Source: Halothece sp. PCC 7418 (lineage in GTDB: Bacteria; Cyanobacteriota; Cyanobacteriia; Cyanobacteriales; Rubidibacteraceae). From it: a DNA stretch of 64,000 bases. Shown piece by piece: positions 18,188 through 28,187 of this stretch; positions within the stretch are counted from its first letter, which is position 1; every line of letters begins with the position of its first letter. The stretch is from positions 2,356,001 through 2,420,000 of the forward strand of contig NC_019779.1 of assembly GCF_000317635.1 (NCBI RefSeq). The letters run 5' to 3'. Under the pieces are notes generated by a model. The model made no database searches. It saw only the letters and a list, made by a program, of their open reading frames with translations, and was not told the origin of the DNA. The translations under genes and the position numbers were made by a program.

Positions 18188-19354
18188 TTAAATAAACAGG
18201 AAATACTCAGGATATTGTTTCATGATCCATGCGGAAGTAAAGAGAAGGGTTGATAATCCTAAAGTTGCCCAAACAATTGTTTTTTGTGACCAAGGAAGCT
18301 CAAAATATTTTTCAATGACATAAAGAAAGAAAAATGTTCCGCCAATTCCTTGTAATTGTGGAATATGTCCCACTGTTCCTAAATACAGCGCGATCGCGCC
18401 TGATAGAATTGTAATCGGTTGTAAAATAGCATATTCTGATTTCTCACGAGAATACCACTTTGATGACCAAATTAATAAACCTAGAAAATAAACAAATGTG
18501 CCAACAAATAAGACACCAGGCGCAAAAATAGAAAAGTAGGGTAAGTCAATTACAGTCAGACGAATCGTGATATAAAAAACCAGTAAAATTAGAGAAGACA
18601 AGACGGCTCTCGGTAGCAGCGATCGCGAAGTAAAGCCCAGTAAATAAATTCCAGGTTGGGCAGCAATGAAAAAGCCTAAGTAGGCTTCTAAAGCAATAAT
18701 TGTAATAAAACCGATGGCGGTACTTTCATACAAAAGCGCGATCGCGCTCCACAGTAAGGCCATTACTAAACATCCTACAGAATAACCATTCGTTCCTAAT
18801 TTTTTGTATAAGGGTTGTAGCGTTTTGCGGTGTAAATAATTGGATAAACTCCACAGCCCGATGAATCCTAAGCATCCTGGAAAAGCAATATATTCCCCGA
18901 GGGGAGCTTGTAACCAATACCCTCCAATCACAATGCCAAACCCCGTTAAATAAGCAATAATTTCATAAACAAGAGCGGGAATTGATCGTAACAGGGGCCA
19001 TAAATAAAGACTGAATAAGCCTCCTAAAGAAAAGACTAATAAAATGCTAGAAAAAATCCAAATCACGTTAGACAGGGTAAAAATTCCGCCGACACGCTGT
19101 AATAATTTTGGTGTGCTGCGATCGGGGATTTGGCTATAGTAATCTCGTTGTTGTTGGGCTTGGGTAGGTGTTAAAAGTTCTCGGTTTTCTAAATCTTGGA
19201 CAAGTTCTAAACGATGTTCTAAGGGAATTTGAGTAACGTCAGAATTGATTGTTTGCGCGATCGCGTCTTGTGAATCAAATAATTGCCAACTCAAGAAAAG
19301 CGCGATCGTAAAATTGAGCCACCTTAAAAACTGGCTCTTCCTTACTTTTTTCAT
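18188..19354 (-). CDS. Polytopic membrane protein of unknown function
   Basis: 388 aa. A hydrophobic N-terminus (about 12-34, possible signal peptide) is followed by a short soluble part with LEHRLELVQDLENRELLTPTQAQQQRDYY and then about ten hydrophobic segments from residue 92 to the end. The alternating Gly/aromatic-rich helices recall DUF2157-type membrane proteins, but I cannot assign it. Three HIP1 sites fall in the gene. It stands alone, 85 bases upstream of thiE on the same strand. Confidence 0.7.
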   Translation of the reverse strand: MKKVRKSQFLRWLNFTIALFLSWQLFDSQDAIAQTINSDVTQIPLEHRLELVQDLENRELLTPTQAQQQRDYYSQIPDRSTPKLLQRVGGIFTLSNVIWIFSSILLVFSLGGLFSLYLWPLLRSIPALVYEIIAYLTGFGIVIGGYWLQAPLGEYIAFPGCLGFIGLWSLSNYLHRKTLQPLYKKLGTNGYSVGCLVMALLWSAIALLYESTAIGFITIIALEAYLGFFIAAQPGIYLLGFTSRSLLPRAVLSSLILLVFYITIRLTVIDLPYFSIFAPGVLFVGTFVYFLGLLIWSSKWYSREKSEYAILQPITILSGAIALYLGTVGHIPQLQGIGGTFFFLYVIEKYFELPWSQKTIVWATLGLSTLLFTSAWIMKQYPEYFLFI

Positions 19355-19484
19355 GATGTTCTTTTAGGGCAAACTTTTACCTTCTATCTTGAAAGGGAAA
19401 GGTTAATTATTTGAAGGGATGTAACCACTTTTTCGACTGTCCAGATGTAAAAATCTGAAATCCCGTAGAACATCATTTAACGCA

Positions 19485-19525
19485 GATCCCCCTAACTATG
19501 CTTGGTGAGGTAAATTTAGGGGGAA
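19485..19525. repeat. GATCCCCCTA...TAGGGGGAA hairpin repeat
   Basis: Poly-C/poly-G arms 7-8 bp long around an AT-rich loop; same family as 8470-8528 and 30318-30351. It lies in the 259-base spacer upstream of the membrane-protein gene. Confidence 0.65.
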
Positions 19526-19613
19526 GTATAATATCTTTCTTGATCAATGTTGGCTACAAATTAATCGAGGAGAGGGGGATCAGGTCATCAATTTCATCTA
19601 TAGCAATCCTAAA

Positions 19614-20087
19614 TCAACAATTTCCTGACCAACTGATCCACTGATGAGAAATACCACATTCGGTTGCTGCTTTTTCTAATTCCACATCTTCAATATTTGC
19701 ACCAGTCAACACAGCACCACTTAATTCTGCATCTGTTAAGTTTGCACCAGTCAAGTCTGCATCTGATAAATCTGCGCCACGCAAGTCAGCCCCTGTCAAA
19801 ATTGCTCTTCCCAGTTTCGCCCCGACTAAACTAGCTCCAATCAGATTAACTTGACTGAGGTTCGCACTTCGTAAATCAGCCTGATTAAGGTCAGTATTTG
19901 TTAAATTAGCGCGACTGAGGTTACTTCGACACAAAGTTGCTTGGCTCAAATCAGCATTGCTTAAGTCAGCCTCACTCAGGTCAATTTCTTCAAGATAAGC
20001 GGACTTTAAATTTACTTCGTGTAAGCAAACGCCACGAAAAATTCGTTCACCTTGCGTTTTTCGATATAACAATTGATTTGCATTCAT
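19614..20087 (-). CDS. Pentapeptide-repeat protein
   Basis: About 157 aa, of which residues 25-135 are tandem A(D/N)LXX pentapeptides (for example ADLSNADLSQATLCRSNLSR), forming a right-handed square beta-helix. Such proteins are abundant in cyanobacteria, mostly without known function; some mimic DNA or bind gyrase. I place the start at the ATG at 20087 because GAGGTG lies 7 bases before it. The open frame runs 19 codons further upstream without a good ribosome site. No signal peptide from this start. Confidence 0.85.
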   Translation of the reverse strand: MNANQLLYRKTQGERIFRGVCLHEVNLKSAYLEEIDLSEADLSNADLSQATLCRSNLSRANLTNTDLNQADLRSANLSQVNLIGASLVGAKLGRAILTGADLRGADLSDADLTGANLTDAELSGAVLTGANIEDVELEKAATECGISHQWISWSGNC

Positions 20088-20140
20088 TATCGTACACCTC
20101 GCAATTTTGGTTATTGTTAAAACTAATTTGGTTTTAAAAA

Positions 20141-20620
20141 TCAACCGCTAGGATGCAATACTTCGATTGATTGTTGATCCACTAAATAGGTAATCGCATC
20201 TTGAATTGCTGCTTGGGTTGAAGTCGAAAAATTATCGCCTTGTTGATGATTTTTCGCTGGGATTAAAATCCAAAAAGCATTGGGCTTTTCATTATAAATG
20301 GATTCTGTAAAAGACAAGAGTGAAAAGGGCGATTCTGGATAATTTATATTGCTTTCATTACTCTTATGGTCTGGAAGAAAATGTTTAATGATTATCTCGG
20401 GTTTCATCTTTTCAAATAAGAAATAAGAACTAACAAAGATCACTGTTTTTGCCCGAATCATCATAGAAGAAAGACTGGGCGTAAGATAGGGAACACTCAG
20501 CCCTTCGAGATCTTTCCACTCTTTTTGTTGAATAATCTCAGCGATTCGGCATCCAGCCCCTTCATCAGATTTCTCGCGATCGCCGTAACCGATTACTAAA
20601 CGAGATTTAGTTGGTTTCAT
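20141..20620 (-). CDS. Hydrogenase maturation protease-like protein
   Basis: 159 aa with the N-terminal pattern of HyaD/HycI-type (M52) proteases: LVIGYGDREKSDEGAG resembles the family's VxGxGNxxxxDDGxG, with Asp/Glu replacing the usual Asn and one Asp, and YLTPSLSSMM matches the usual QLxPELA segment. Later metal-binding positions are not clear, and no hydrogenase genes are nearby. It may be a non-proteolytic relative or have another substrate. It lies 53 bases upstream of the pentapeptide-repeat gene on the same strand, likely co-transcribed. Confidence 0.6.
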   Translation of the reverse strand: MKPTKSRLVIGYGDREKSDEGAGCRIAEIIQQKEWKDLEGLSVPYLTPSLSSMMIRAKTVIFVSSYFLFEKMKPEIIIKHFLPDHKSNESNINYPESPFSLLSFTESIYNEKPNAFWILIPAKNHQQGDNFSTSTQAAIQDAITYLVDQQSIEVLHPSG

Positions 20621-20868
20621 TGCTTTATTTTATTGGAATCTTATGTTTCAATTTTAATAATTCCTTTAGAATGTTGTATTAAAAGTATGCTGAGCTTAAT
20701 AAAACATAGAATTGCTTAAGAAAAATATATAAAGATCGCAAGGAAACGAGTATTTATTCTTATCAAGTCAGGAATTAGGTGAGCGCGATCGCGCATCTCT
20801 AAAATCAGACTTTGATCTAGCAACGCCCTCTTTTAAAATAAAAAATAATATTGAATCTAAAACTTACG

Positions 20869-21195
20869 ATGTTAACTACAACCACTGATACCCTCCAAGG
20901 ACAAACGATTGAAGAATATTTAGGCGTTGTTACAGCAGAAGTTGTCTATGGTAGCAATGCTTTACGAGACTTTTTTGCAGGCTTCCGTGACTTTTTTGGC
21001 GGGCGGACGGGAAGCTATGAAAAACTATTTACGAAAGGACAAAACGAAGCGGTAGAAGAGCTTGCAGAAAGAGCAGAAAAACTGGGTGCAGATGCAGTCA
21101 TTGGGATTAAAGTTGATACAGGAACCATTAATGTTGATGAAGAAGGGGCTTTATTGGTGATTACAGCAACAGGAACGGCAGTTAAACTCGGGTGA
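20869..21195 (+). CDS. YbjQ/UPF0145-family protein
   Basis: 108 aa, heavy-metal-binding-domain-like YbjQ family: MLTTTTDTLQGQTIEEYLGVV at the start, YGSNALRDFFAGFRDFFGGR in the middle and a C-terminal ADAVIGIKVDT. Members form a pentameric dodecin-like ring; the role is unclear. I choose the ATG at 20869 (family start MLTTTTD) over the upstream TTG at 20851. A 248-base spacer before it carries one HIP1 12-mer (20781 region) and is otherwise AT-rich with no visible gene. Confidence 0.85.
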   Translation: MLTTTTDTLQGQTIEEYLGVVTAEVVYGSNALRDFFAGFRDFFGGRTGSYEKLFTKGQNEAVEELAERAEKLGADAVIGIKVDTGTINVDEEGALLVITATGTAVKLG

Positions 21196-21523
21196 AATCT
21201 TGAACAAGATAGATCTGAATCTTCAGAAAGCTGTATCTATATCAGATTGTCATTCTCATCAAGGATTTCCAGAGTTGAACCATCCCGTCGGTAGGTATAG
21301 CACTACTGATTCAGGTATTTGACAGATGAAAATCCACTTCATTTATAGGGAAAAGGGTCAGGGGGCAGGGGGAAAAGGTAACTGTAACATTCCTTGTTCC
21401 TTTCCCCAGCGCGAAGCACTATCCGTTATCCCTTTTACCTTTGACCTTAACCCCGCTGCCATCTGCGATCGCGCTGAGTTTTTCCGACAGACAAACATAA
21501 CACGCTTCATCGATCTATCTCCT
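21196..21523. other. Spacer with dispersed repeats
   Basis: 328 bases without a supported gene between the YbjQ-like gene and acr3. It contains a 39-base repeat (21296-21334) shared in inverse orientation with 38403-38440 and purine-rich tracts around 21345-21380. A short plus-strand open frame here (21326-21532) has no coding character. Confidence 0.6.
21296..21334. repeat. Dispersed repeat shared with 38403-38440
   Basis: TATAGCACTACT and GACAGATGAAAATC, 13 bases apart. The inverse complement of both blocks, 12 bases apart, is found at 38403-38440. Confidence 0.75.
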
Positions 21524-22678
21524 TTACCCTAATGGACGCGCACAACGCGGATCCGTTAACGTTGCTTTCTCCGGTTCGCGAGGGAACCAAAACGCAGTCC
21601 GTTTACAAATTTCGACTAACATCAGCATCACAGGGACTTCAATCAGTACACCCACCACGGTTGCTAAAGCAGCCCCCGAATTTAGTCCAAACAGAGTCAC
21701 TGCCGTCGCGATCGCAACTTCAAAATGGTTACTCGCACCAATTAAAGCAGCAGGGGCAGCATCTTCATAAAAGAGCTTCAGTTTCTGCGCTGCCACATAC
21801 GTGATTAAGAAAATAAAGTTGGTTTGAATAAATAGGGGAACGGCAATCAGTAAAATATGGAACGGATTACGAACAATCAAATCTCCCTTAAACGCAAATA
21901 GCAGCACAAGGGTAATTAAAAGGGCTGCAATGGAAACGGGACTCAGATATTTCATAAACACCGTTTCAAACCATTCTCTCCCCTTGTTATGCAAAATCCA
22001 ACTCCGAGATACCGCCCCAGCTAGTAAGGGCAAACCGACATAAATCAGGACAGAGAGCACAATGGTTTCCCAAGGGACGGTGAGCTTATTTGCTGCTAAT
22101 AACCAGCGTCCGAGAGGGGCGTATAAAAACAGCATCGCTAGAGAGTTAATCGCAACCATGACTAAGGTATGTCCCTGATTACTAAAGGAGAGATAGCCCC
22201 ACATCAAAACCATTGCGGTACAAGGGGCAATCCCCAATAAAATCGCTCCTGCAATATAAGAATCAGCGAGAGCGATTTCTCCCCCTCGAATCATTTCTGT
22301 TCCCGAGAGTAAAGGTCGAAACAGCCAGCCTAAGAAAAACTGAGCAAACACCACCATGGTGAAGGGCTTAATCAACCAGTTCACCACCAGCGTTAAAACC
22401 ACAGGTTTCGGGGTTTGTGCTGCTCGTTTTGCTTGCCCAAAATCAATTTTGACCATGATCGGATACATCATGAAAAACAGGCAAATCGCGATCGGAATCG
22501 AGACTTGGTAAATGCTCATGCTATCGAGGGTGACAGCAATATTGGGAAACACTCGTCCCAGAATAATCCCAGCAACAATGCACAGCGCAACCCAAACGGT
22601 GAGATAACGTTCAAAGAAACTTAGTTTTCCGCCCGCCTGAACTGCCCTCGGATTGACATTTGATTGATTGGTACTCAT
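21524..22678 (-). CDS. Arsenite efflux transporter, Acr3 family
   Basis: A 384-aa inner-membrane exporter of arsenite (often named arsB or acr3 in cyanobacteria). Ten hydrophobic segments are visible. Acr3 hallmarks include [11 protein letters not shown], the conserved Cys in [12 protein letters not shown] and the Glu in [19 protein letters not shown] choose ATG at 22678 ([13 protein letters not shown]...); the frame is open another 34 codons, but that stretch crosses the promoter and operator. An ArsR-type inverted repeat lies upstream. arsM is 39 kb away in the same window. Confidence 0.92.
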   Translation of the reverse strand: MSTNQSNVNPRAVQAGGKLSFFERYLTVWVALCIVAGIILGRVFPNIAVTLDSMSIYQVSIPIAICLFFMMYPIMVKIDFGQAKRAAQTPKPVVLTLVVNWLIKPFTMVVFAQFFLGWLFRPLLSGTEMIRGGEIALADSYIAGAILLGIAPCTAMVLMWGYLSFSNQGHTLVMVAINSLAMLFLYAPLGRWLLAANKLTVPWETIVLSVLIYVGLPLLAGAVSRSWILHNKGREWFETVFMKYLSPVSIAALLITLVLLFAFKGDLIVRNPFHILLIAVPLFIQTNFIFLITYVAAQKLKLFYEDAAPAALIGASNHFEVAIATAVTLFGLNSGAALATVVGVLIEVPVMLMLVEICKRTAFWFPREPEKATLTDPRCARPLG

Positions 22679-22710
22679 GTTGTCTGCCTTAGCTGTTTGC
22701 TGGTTTAAAT

Positions 22711-22730
22711 ATATCAAAAAAAATTGATAT
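22711..22730 (-). promoter_or_regulatory. Putative ArsR/SmtB-type operator of acr3
   Basis: ATATCAA-N6-TTGATAT is a perfect inverted repeat 32-52 bases upstream of the acr3 start. ATCAA-N6-TTGAT is the core bound by arsenic-sensing ArsR proteins in several bacteria. No arsR gene lies in the window, so the regulator would act from elsewhere. Confidence 0.6.
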
Positions 22731-22784
22731 GTAAAGCAAAAGCAGATCACCGAGACCCATTTGTCCTTCGTAATGACCATTCAT

Positions 22785-22826
22785 TTAGGGTCTGCTGAAA
22801 AAGTTTATGGCTCGGTGAAGACCGTT
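22785..22826. repeat. Copy of the 20-mer repeat (inverse of 11103-11122)
   Basis: TTAGGGTCTGCTGAAAAAGT is the exact reverse complement of 11103-11122; GCTCGGTGAAGACC next to it parallels the hairpin part of that copy. It lies between sufS and the acr3 promoter. Confidence 0.75.
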
Positions 22827-22893
22827 CTTTGTTCTTTTCTCTATCCTCGCTTCTGGATTCCCAGTTCCCTAAAGACTAAGGACTAATGACCAA

Positions 22894-24162
22894 TCAATCT
22901 TCTTCCATCATTTCCGCAAAGAAATCAATGGTATTTTTTAACGCTGTAATAAAGCCATCAATTTCGTCTTTGGTGTTATAGAAATAAAGACTCGCTCTCG
23001 CGCTTCCAGCAATTCCTAAAACCGTATGTAACGGTTGCGTACAATGATGACCCGAACGAATGGCAACTCCTTCATAATCTAACAAGGGGGCTAAGTCATT
23101 AGCGTGTAAATTTTCCACATTAAATGCAGCAAGGGCTGCTCTTCCTTTTCCTTCTGCTGTTGGTTTGGGGCCATAAACTCTTAAGTTGGAAAAGCCTGCT
23201 AATTGGTGGAATAAATAAGCGGTTAATTCTTCTTCGTAGGCATGAATTTTGTCCATGCCAATTGCAGTTAAATAATCTACTGCTGCCCCTAAGGCAATGG
23301 CTTCCGCGATCGCAGGGGTTCCTGCTTCAAATTTATGGGGTAATTCCGCACAAGTGAAAGCATCTAACGACACTTCTCCAATCATTTCACCACCGCCTAA
23401 AAAAGGAGGCATTGCATTTAATAAATCTTCCTTTCCATATAAAAAACCAGCCCCTGTCGGACCACACATTTTATGTCCACTGGCCACTAACCAATCACAA
23501 CCCATTGCTTGCACATTTATGGGAAGATGAGGCACGCTTTGACAAGCATCAATTAATACTTTTGCCCCTTTTTCTTTTGCTACCCGTGTAATTTCTTCAA
23601 CGGGATTAATACAGCCTAAGGTGTTAGAAACATGAACAAGCGCAACTAATTTTGTTTTGTCAGAAAGCAGGTTGTTATACTGTTCTAAATCTAAAGTTTC
23701 TTCTTCTGTTAAACCGACGTGCTTGAGAACCGCACCCGTTCTTTGTGCAACCATTTGCCACGGAACAATATTACTATGATGTTCCATGACCGAGGTAATA
23801 ATTTCATCACCCGGTTGGAGATTATTTAAAGCCCAACTATAAGCAACTAAATTAATTGCTTCGGTGGCATTACGAGTGAAAACAATTTCATTGCGAGAAC
23901 TGGCGTTGACAAATTGGGCAACTTTATCCCGTGCGCCTTCAAAGGCTTCTGTTGCTTTTGTACTTAAACTGTGTGCGCCCCGATGAACATTAGAATTGGT
24001 ATATTCATAGTATTCATCTAAGGCTTTGATGACAGATAAAGGCTTTTGAGAAGTGGCAGCATTATCAAAATAAATGAGGGGATGCCCATTGAATTCTTGG
24101 TTAAGAATGGGAAAATCAGCACGGACTTGGCTGGCTAAAGAAGGAGTGGTTGCAATGGTCAT
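22894..24162 (-). CDS. sufS: Cysteine desulfurase SufS
   Basis: PLP enzyme that takes sulfur from cysteine and passes it to the SufBCD scaffold for Fe-S cluster assembly. 422 aa, group II desulfurase. PLP lysine in [13 protein letters not shown]; the persulfide cysteine in the short [11 protein letters not shown] loop. It is the last gene of sufB-C-D-S, 5 bases after sufD. No SufE is visible. Confidence 0.95.
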   Translation of the reverse strand: MTIATTPSLASQVRADFPILNQEFNGHPLIYFDNAATSQKPLSVIKALDEYYEYTNSNVHRGAHSLSTKATEAFEGARDKVAQFVNASSRNEIVFTRNATEAINLVAYSWALNNLQPGDEIITSVMEHHSNIVPWQMVAQRTGAVLKHVGLTEEETLDLEQYNNLLSDKTKLVALVHVSNTLGCINPVEEITRVAKEKGAKVLIDACQSVPHLPINVQAMGCDWLVASGHKMCGPTGAGFLYGKEDLLNAMPPFLGGGEMIGEVSLDAFTCAELPHKFEAGTPAIAEAIALGAAVDYLTAIGMDKIHAYEEELTAYLFHQLAGFSNLRVYGPKPTAEGKGRAALAAFNVENLHANDLAPLLDYEGVAIRSGHHCTQPLHTVLGIAGSARASLYFYNTKDEIDGFITALKNTIDFFAEMMEED

Positions 24163-24167
24163 AGAGT

Positions 24168-25526
24168 CTAGTGAATAAATCGGTTTTGCAAACGACTAAA
24201 TAATTGATCGCGCAGGGAAGAAACGGTAATTTCTTCAATGATTTCCGCAGCAAAAGCATTAATTAATAAGTTCGTTGCTGCATTACTATCTAAGCCTCGA
24301 CTACGCAAATAGAATAACTCATCAGCTTCGAGTTGACTGACGGTTGCGCCATGAGAACATTTCACATTATCCGCAACAATATTTAATTCGGGTTTCGTAT
24401 CCACATGGGCTTTCTCTGACAGGAGGAGGTTACGGTTGAGTTGCGCTGCGTCTGTCTGTTGGGCTGCTTGCGGAACAAACATTTTCCCGTTAAAAACGCC
24501 TCTTGCGGAATCATCTAAAATACACTTATGCAACTGATCGGCGCTGCTGTGAGGATGACGGAACGCGATCGCGCTGTGAGTATCTAACAGTTGCTGACCA
24601 TTCCCCAAGGTTAACCCATGTAATTTGGTATGCACCTGCGTTCCCGTTTGAAACACATCGAAATCATGACGAGAAATTTGTCCGCCTAAACTGATCGGAT
24701 ACCCTGCATAGCGACTATCTTGGGCTTGAGTCACTGCGGTTTTCGCAATGTGGAAGCTATTGAAAGCCTCATCTTGTAAGCGGATATGATTCACTTCTGC
24801 GTTTCCTGCTAACCAAATCTCACTCACAGGATTACACAAATAAGGTGCAGCATTTTCCGACGAGAGACTCGCGTATTGTTCAATCAGGTTCACTTTCGCG
24901 CTAGTATCCGCCACCACCAGCAAACGCGGTTGCATGAACTGGGAGGTATCATTCCCCACTGCTAAAAATAGCACCTGGATCGGGGTTTCTACTTCTGTAT
25001 TCGCTGCAACCCATACAATCCCGCTATCTTCAAACCCTGCGGTATTCAACGCCGTAAATAACTCTTCTCCCCCTTCTTGTTGAGTGAGATAGTCTGTAAC
25101 TTGCGACTGTTGATGCACATCCAAGTTTCCTAGACTCGTCAGCGTCACACCACTAGGAAGCTGATCCAGTTGCGAAAGTTCAGGAGAAAAGCGACCATTG
25201 ACAAACACTAACCGCGCTGAGGAGGCTTCAGGAATGAAAAACTGACTTGCACTTTCAGGGTTAACCGCCACCGCTTGACTTCCTTGAAACGGATGGTCTA
25301 ACAATGGCGATAAATCAGTAAAGCGCCATTCTTCATCTTTGCGGTGAGGAAAACGAGATTCAGCTACCCAGTTGGCCGCTTCCTGCTGTCGTTTTTGCAG
25401 CCAAGCCGTAAACGTGGAGTCCTCTTCTGCAACGACATTATTTTCATGACGTTGACTTAATAAATGATTGAGAAAATGATCTTGATTCGTAATTTTTTGA
25501 TCCTGAGAAGAAACTGACATACTCAT
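24168..25526 (-). CDS. sufD: Fe-S assembly protein SufD
   Basis: A 452-aa scaffold subunit that pairs with SufB and is driven by the SufC ATPase. A variable N-terminal helical part ([20 protein letters not shown]) is followed by the beta-helix core and the conserved C-terminus ([23 protein letters not shown] shows the SufB/SufD family signature with Cys and His). It begins 2 bases after sufC and ends 5 bases before sufS, so translation is coupled within the operon. Confidence 0.95.
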   Translation of the reverse strand: MSMSVSSQDQKITNQDHFLNHLLSQRHENNVVAEEDSTFTAWLQKRQQEAANWVAESRFPHRKDEEWRFTDLSPLLDHPFQGSQAVAVNPESASQFFIPEASSARLVFVNGRFSPELSQLDQLPSGVTLTSLGNLDVHQQSQVTDYLTQQEGGEELFTALNTAGFEDSGIVWVAANTEVETPIQVLFLAVGNDTSQFMQPRLLVVADTSAKVNLIEQYASLSSENAAPYLCNPVSEIWLAGNAEVNHIRLQDEAFNSFHIAKTAVTQAQDSRYAGYPISLGGQISRHDFDVFQTGTQVHTKLHGLTLGNGQQLLDTHSAIAFRHPHSSADQLHKCILDDSARGVFNGKMFVPQAAQQTDAAQLNRNLLLSEKAHVDTKPELNIVADNVKCSHGATVSQLEADELFYLRSRGLDSNAATNLLINAFAAEIIEEITVSSLRDQLFSRLQNRFIH

Positions 25527-25528
25527 TC

Positions 25529-26323
25529 CTAAGCCGTAACCTCCTGTTGTGGCGCGTACTGTTCATATAACCAGTCATAGCCATTTTCTTCGAGTTGTAG
25601 GGCTAATTCCTTACCGCCACTGGTAATGATTTTTCCGTCTCCCATGACGTGAATATAGTCGGGTTCAACATAATTTAACAAACGCTGATAGTGGGTAATC
25701 ATCACGGTTGCATTTTCAGGGGTCGCCAGTTGGTTTACGCCATTAGCAACAATTCTTAACGCATCAATATCTAAGCCAGAATCCGTTTCATCTAAAATTG
25801 CTAGACTAGGTTCTAGCAGGGCCATTTGTAAAATCTCGTTGCGTTTCTTCTCTCCCCCGGAGAAACCTTCGTTGAGACTCCGTTCTAAGAAGCTGGGATT
25901 CATTTTAACGATTTCCAGCTTTTCTTCCACTAAATCTTCAAAATCAAAAGCGTCTATTTCTTCTTTTCCTTGCGCTTTACAGTGAGAATTGTAAGCCACG
26001 CGCAAGAAGTCTAAGTTACTCACCCCAGGAATTTCTAAGGGATATTGAAACGCGAGAAAAATACCTTTTAAGGCGCGTTCATCGGGTTCTAATTCTGCGA
26101 CGTTTTCCCCTTTATAGATAATCTCTCCCGAGGTAATTGTATAGTCAGGATGACCCGCTAAAACTTTGGATAGGGTACTTTTTCCCGAGCCATTTCGCCC
26201 CATGATGGCATGGATTTCGCCAGCTTTCACTTCTAGATTCACCCCTTTTAAGATTGGGGTGTCTTCTACTTTGGCGTGTAAATTTTTAATCGATAAAATA
26301 ACTTCGCTATTTTCGTTAATCAT
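25529..26323 (-). CDS. sufC: Fe-S assembly ATPase SufC
   Basis: A 264-aa ABC-type ATPase of the SufBCD complex, soluble in the cytosol. Walker [10 protein letters not shown], signature [18 protein letters not shown] and Walker [17 protein letters not shown], with the SufC-type Q-loop [11 protein letters not shown]. It is separated from sufB by a 254-base repeat-containing spacer, unlike the tight sufC-D-S part. Confidence 0.96.
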   Translation of the reverse strand: MINENSEVILSIKNLHAKVEDTPILKGVNLEVKAGEIHAIMGRNGSGKSTLSKVLAGHPDYTITSGEIIYKGENVAELEPDERALKGIFLAFQYPLEIPGVSNLDFLRVAYNSHCKAQGKEEIDAFDFEDLVEEKLEIVKMNPSFLERSLNEGFSGGEKKRNEILQMALLEPSLAILDETDSGLDIDALRIVANGVNQLATPENATVMITHYQRLLNYVEPDYIHVMGDGKIITSGGKELALQLEENGYDWLYEQYAPQQEVTA

Positions 26324-26577
26324 ATTTTGTTATTTGTTATTTGTTATTCGTTCTTTATTCCGAATTCAAAAAGGATGAAAGTAGCCAAGGCTAGAATTCC
26401 TCACCTATATGTCAAATTGTCAATATCCCTCTAACCTTGGTCTAGTAAGTGTCTTGTTGAAGTTGATAAAAGTGAATGTAGTTGAGTTTTTCAGTCCCAA
26501 CCCACTAATCATCTAACAATAAACCACGAACGATGAACCATGAACCAATGACTAATGACCAATGACTGATGACCAAA
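26324..26577. repeat. Repeat-filled spacer inside the suf operon
   Basis: Between sufB and sufC lie a heptad tract at 26325-26354 (TTATTTG/TTATTCG units) and tandem ACCAATGACTAATG-type units at 26540-26576. The latter is the same family as 22876-22892 (3' of sufS) and 28855-28904 (3' of sufR). No gene is seen. The spacer could weaken or separate expression of sufCDS from sufB. Confidence 0.7.
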
Positions 26578-28014
26578 TTACCCAACCGAATTTTCTAACT
26601 TCAACGCCAGCAATTTATCGGCTTCTGCTGCAAATTCCATCGGTAACTGATTGAACACCTCTTTACAGAAACCACTGACAATCATCGAAACCGCATCTTC
26701 TTCTGAAATTCCCCGTTGGGCAAAATAGAAGAGTTGATCTTCTCCAATTTTAGCGGTGGAGGCTTCATGTTCCACTTTCGTACGGTTATTATCTACTTGG
26801 ATATAGGGGAACGTATTGGCTTCTGCTTGATCCCCAACTAACATGGAATCACACTGAGAGTAATTTCGTGCACCATCAGCTTTGGGTCCCATTTTCACTA
26901 AACCCCGATAGCTGTTTTGAGAATGACCCGCAGAAATTCCTTTCGAGATAATCGTACTCTTGGTATTTTTCCCAATATGGATCATTTTCGTACCCGTATC
27001 AGCTTGTTGATAGTTGTTGGTTAGCGCGATGGAATAAAACTCACCGACAGAGTTATCACCAGCTAACACGCAACTGGGATATTTCCAAGTCACCGCAGAA
27101 CCAGTTTCTACTTGGGTCCAAGAGATTTTAGAATTTTTCCCTTTACACAGTCCACGCTTGGTGACAAAGTTATAGATTCCGCCTTTTCCTTCTTCGTCAC
27201 CAGCAAACCAGTTTTGAACGGTAGAATATTTAATATCGGCATCATCTAAAGCAACCAGTTCAACAATGGCAGCATGAAGCTGGTTGGAGTCGTACATGGG
27301 CGCGGTACAGCCTTCTAAATAGCTAACAGAAGCCCCTTCTTCGGCAACGATGAGCGTCCGTTCAAATTGTCCCGCTTCGTCTGTATTGATGCGGAAATAG
27401 GTAGAAAGTTCCATCGGGCATTGTACGCCTTTAGGAACATAAACAAATGATCCGTCACTAAATACCGCCGAGTTTAAAGCAGCGAAGAAGTTATCACCAC
27501 TGGGAACAACGCTACCAATGTATTTTTTCACTAACTCGGGATATTCTTGGAGGGCTTCGGAAATGGAACAGAAAATGACCCCTTCTTCAGCGAGTTTTTC
27601 TTTAAATGTCGTCGCAACGGAAACGCTATCAAAGATGGCATCAACCGCAACATTACCGAGGCGTTTTTGTTCGGAAAGGGGAATCCCTAACTTTTCAAAG
27701 GTTTCGAGGAGTGCGGGATCTACTTCGTCTAAACTTTCTTTCTTCTCTTCTTTCTTTTTCGGCGCGGAATAGTAGATAATATCGTTAAAATCAATAGGCT
27801 TATAACCGACGTGCGCCCAGTTCGGTTCTGTCATCTTCAACCACTGACGATAGGCTTTGAGGCGGAAATCTAACATGAACTCAGGTTCATTCTTTTTCGC
27901 TGAGATCATGCGGATGATATCCTCGTTGAGTCCACGGGGTAAGGTTTCGGTTTCAATGTCAGTGACAAAACCGTATTTGTAGGGTTGGTTGAGTAAGGTT
28001 TTGGTTGCAGTCAT
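26578..28014 (-). CDS. sufB: Fe-S assembly scaffold SufB
   Basis: A 478-aa core scaffold on which Fe-S clusters are built, in complex with SufC and SufD. The family segments [30 protein letters not shown] and [19 protein letters not shown] are present, with conserved cysteines, and it ends with [11 protein letters not shown]...[11 protein letters not shown]. First gene of the operon. Its upstream region, shared with the divergent sufR, carries two SufR-type inverted repeats. Confidence 0.96.
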   Translation of the reverse strand: MTATKTLLNQPYKYGFVTDIETETLPRGLNEDIIRMISAKKNEPEFMLDFRLKAYRQWLKMTEPNWAHVGYKPIDFNDIIYYSAPKKKEEKKESLDEVDPALLETFEKLGIPLSEQKRLGNVAVDAIFDSVSVATTFKEKLAEEGVIFCSISEALQEYPELVKKYIGSVVPSGDNFFAALNSAVFSDGSFVYVPKGVQCPMELSTYFRINTDEAGQFERTLIVAEEGASVSYLEGCTAPMYDSNQLHAAIVELVALDDADIKYSTVQNWFAGDEEGKGGIYNFVTKRGLCKGKNSKISWTQVETGSAVTWKYPSCVLAGDNSVGEFYSIALTNNYQQADTGTKMIHIGKNTKSTIISKGISAGHSQNSYRGLVKMGPKADGARNYSQCDSMLVGDQAEANTFPYIQVDNNRTKVEHEASTAKIGEDQLFYFAQRGISEEDAVSMIVSGFCKEVFNQLPMEFAAEADKLLALKLENSVG

Positions 28015-28099
28015 GGACGTTCGTGTTTCCTCAGTTAAGCTAAGCGTCGTTTTTATAGTTTCCTTGGGATCGCTTCCATTCTCAGGTGAGCGACTTACG

Positions 28100-28113
28100 A
28101 AACGTATTTGTTG
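28100..28113. promoter_or_regulatory. Secondary SufR-type operator half-matched site
   Basis: AAAC-GTATTT-GTTG differs by one base from the CAAC-N6-GTTG consensus of cyanobacterial SufR. It lies 86 bases upstream of sufB, with its centre 39 bp from the perfect site. Confidence 0.5.
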
Positions 28114-28137
28114 TTTAACTATTTTTAGGCTACATTA

Positions 28138-28153
28138 ACAACAAAGATGTTGT
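28138..28153. promoter_or_regulatory. SufR operator, perfect inverted repeat
   Basis: ACAAC-AAAGAT-GTTGT contains the exact CAAC-N6-GTTG motif known as the high-affinity SufR site in Synechocystis. It is 35 bases upstream of the sufR start, in the divergent sufR/sufB promoter region, so it probably governs both the repression of sufBCDS and the autoregulation of sufR. Confidence 0.75.
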
Positions 28154-28187
28154 CAAATTATTTTAAGATTAGGAGGCGATCGCGCAG

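Noticed and set aside
21326-21532. 68-codon frame before acr3
   Set aside because: Overlaps a dispersed repeat and purine-rich tracts; no protein-like composition.
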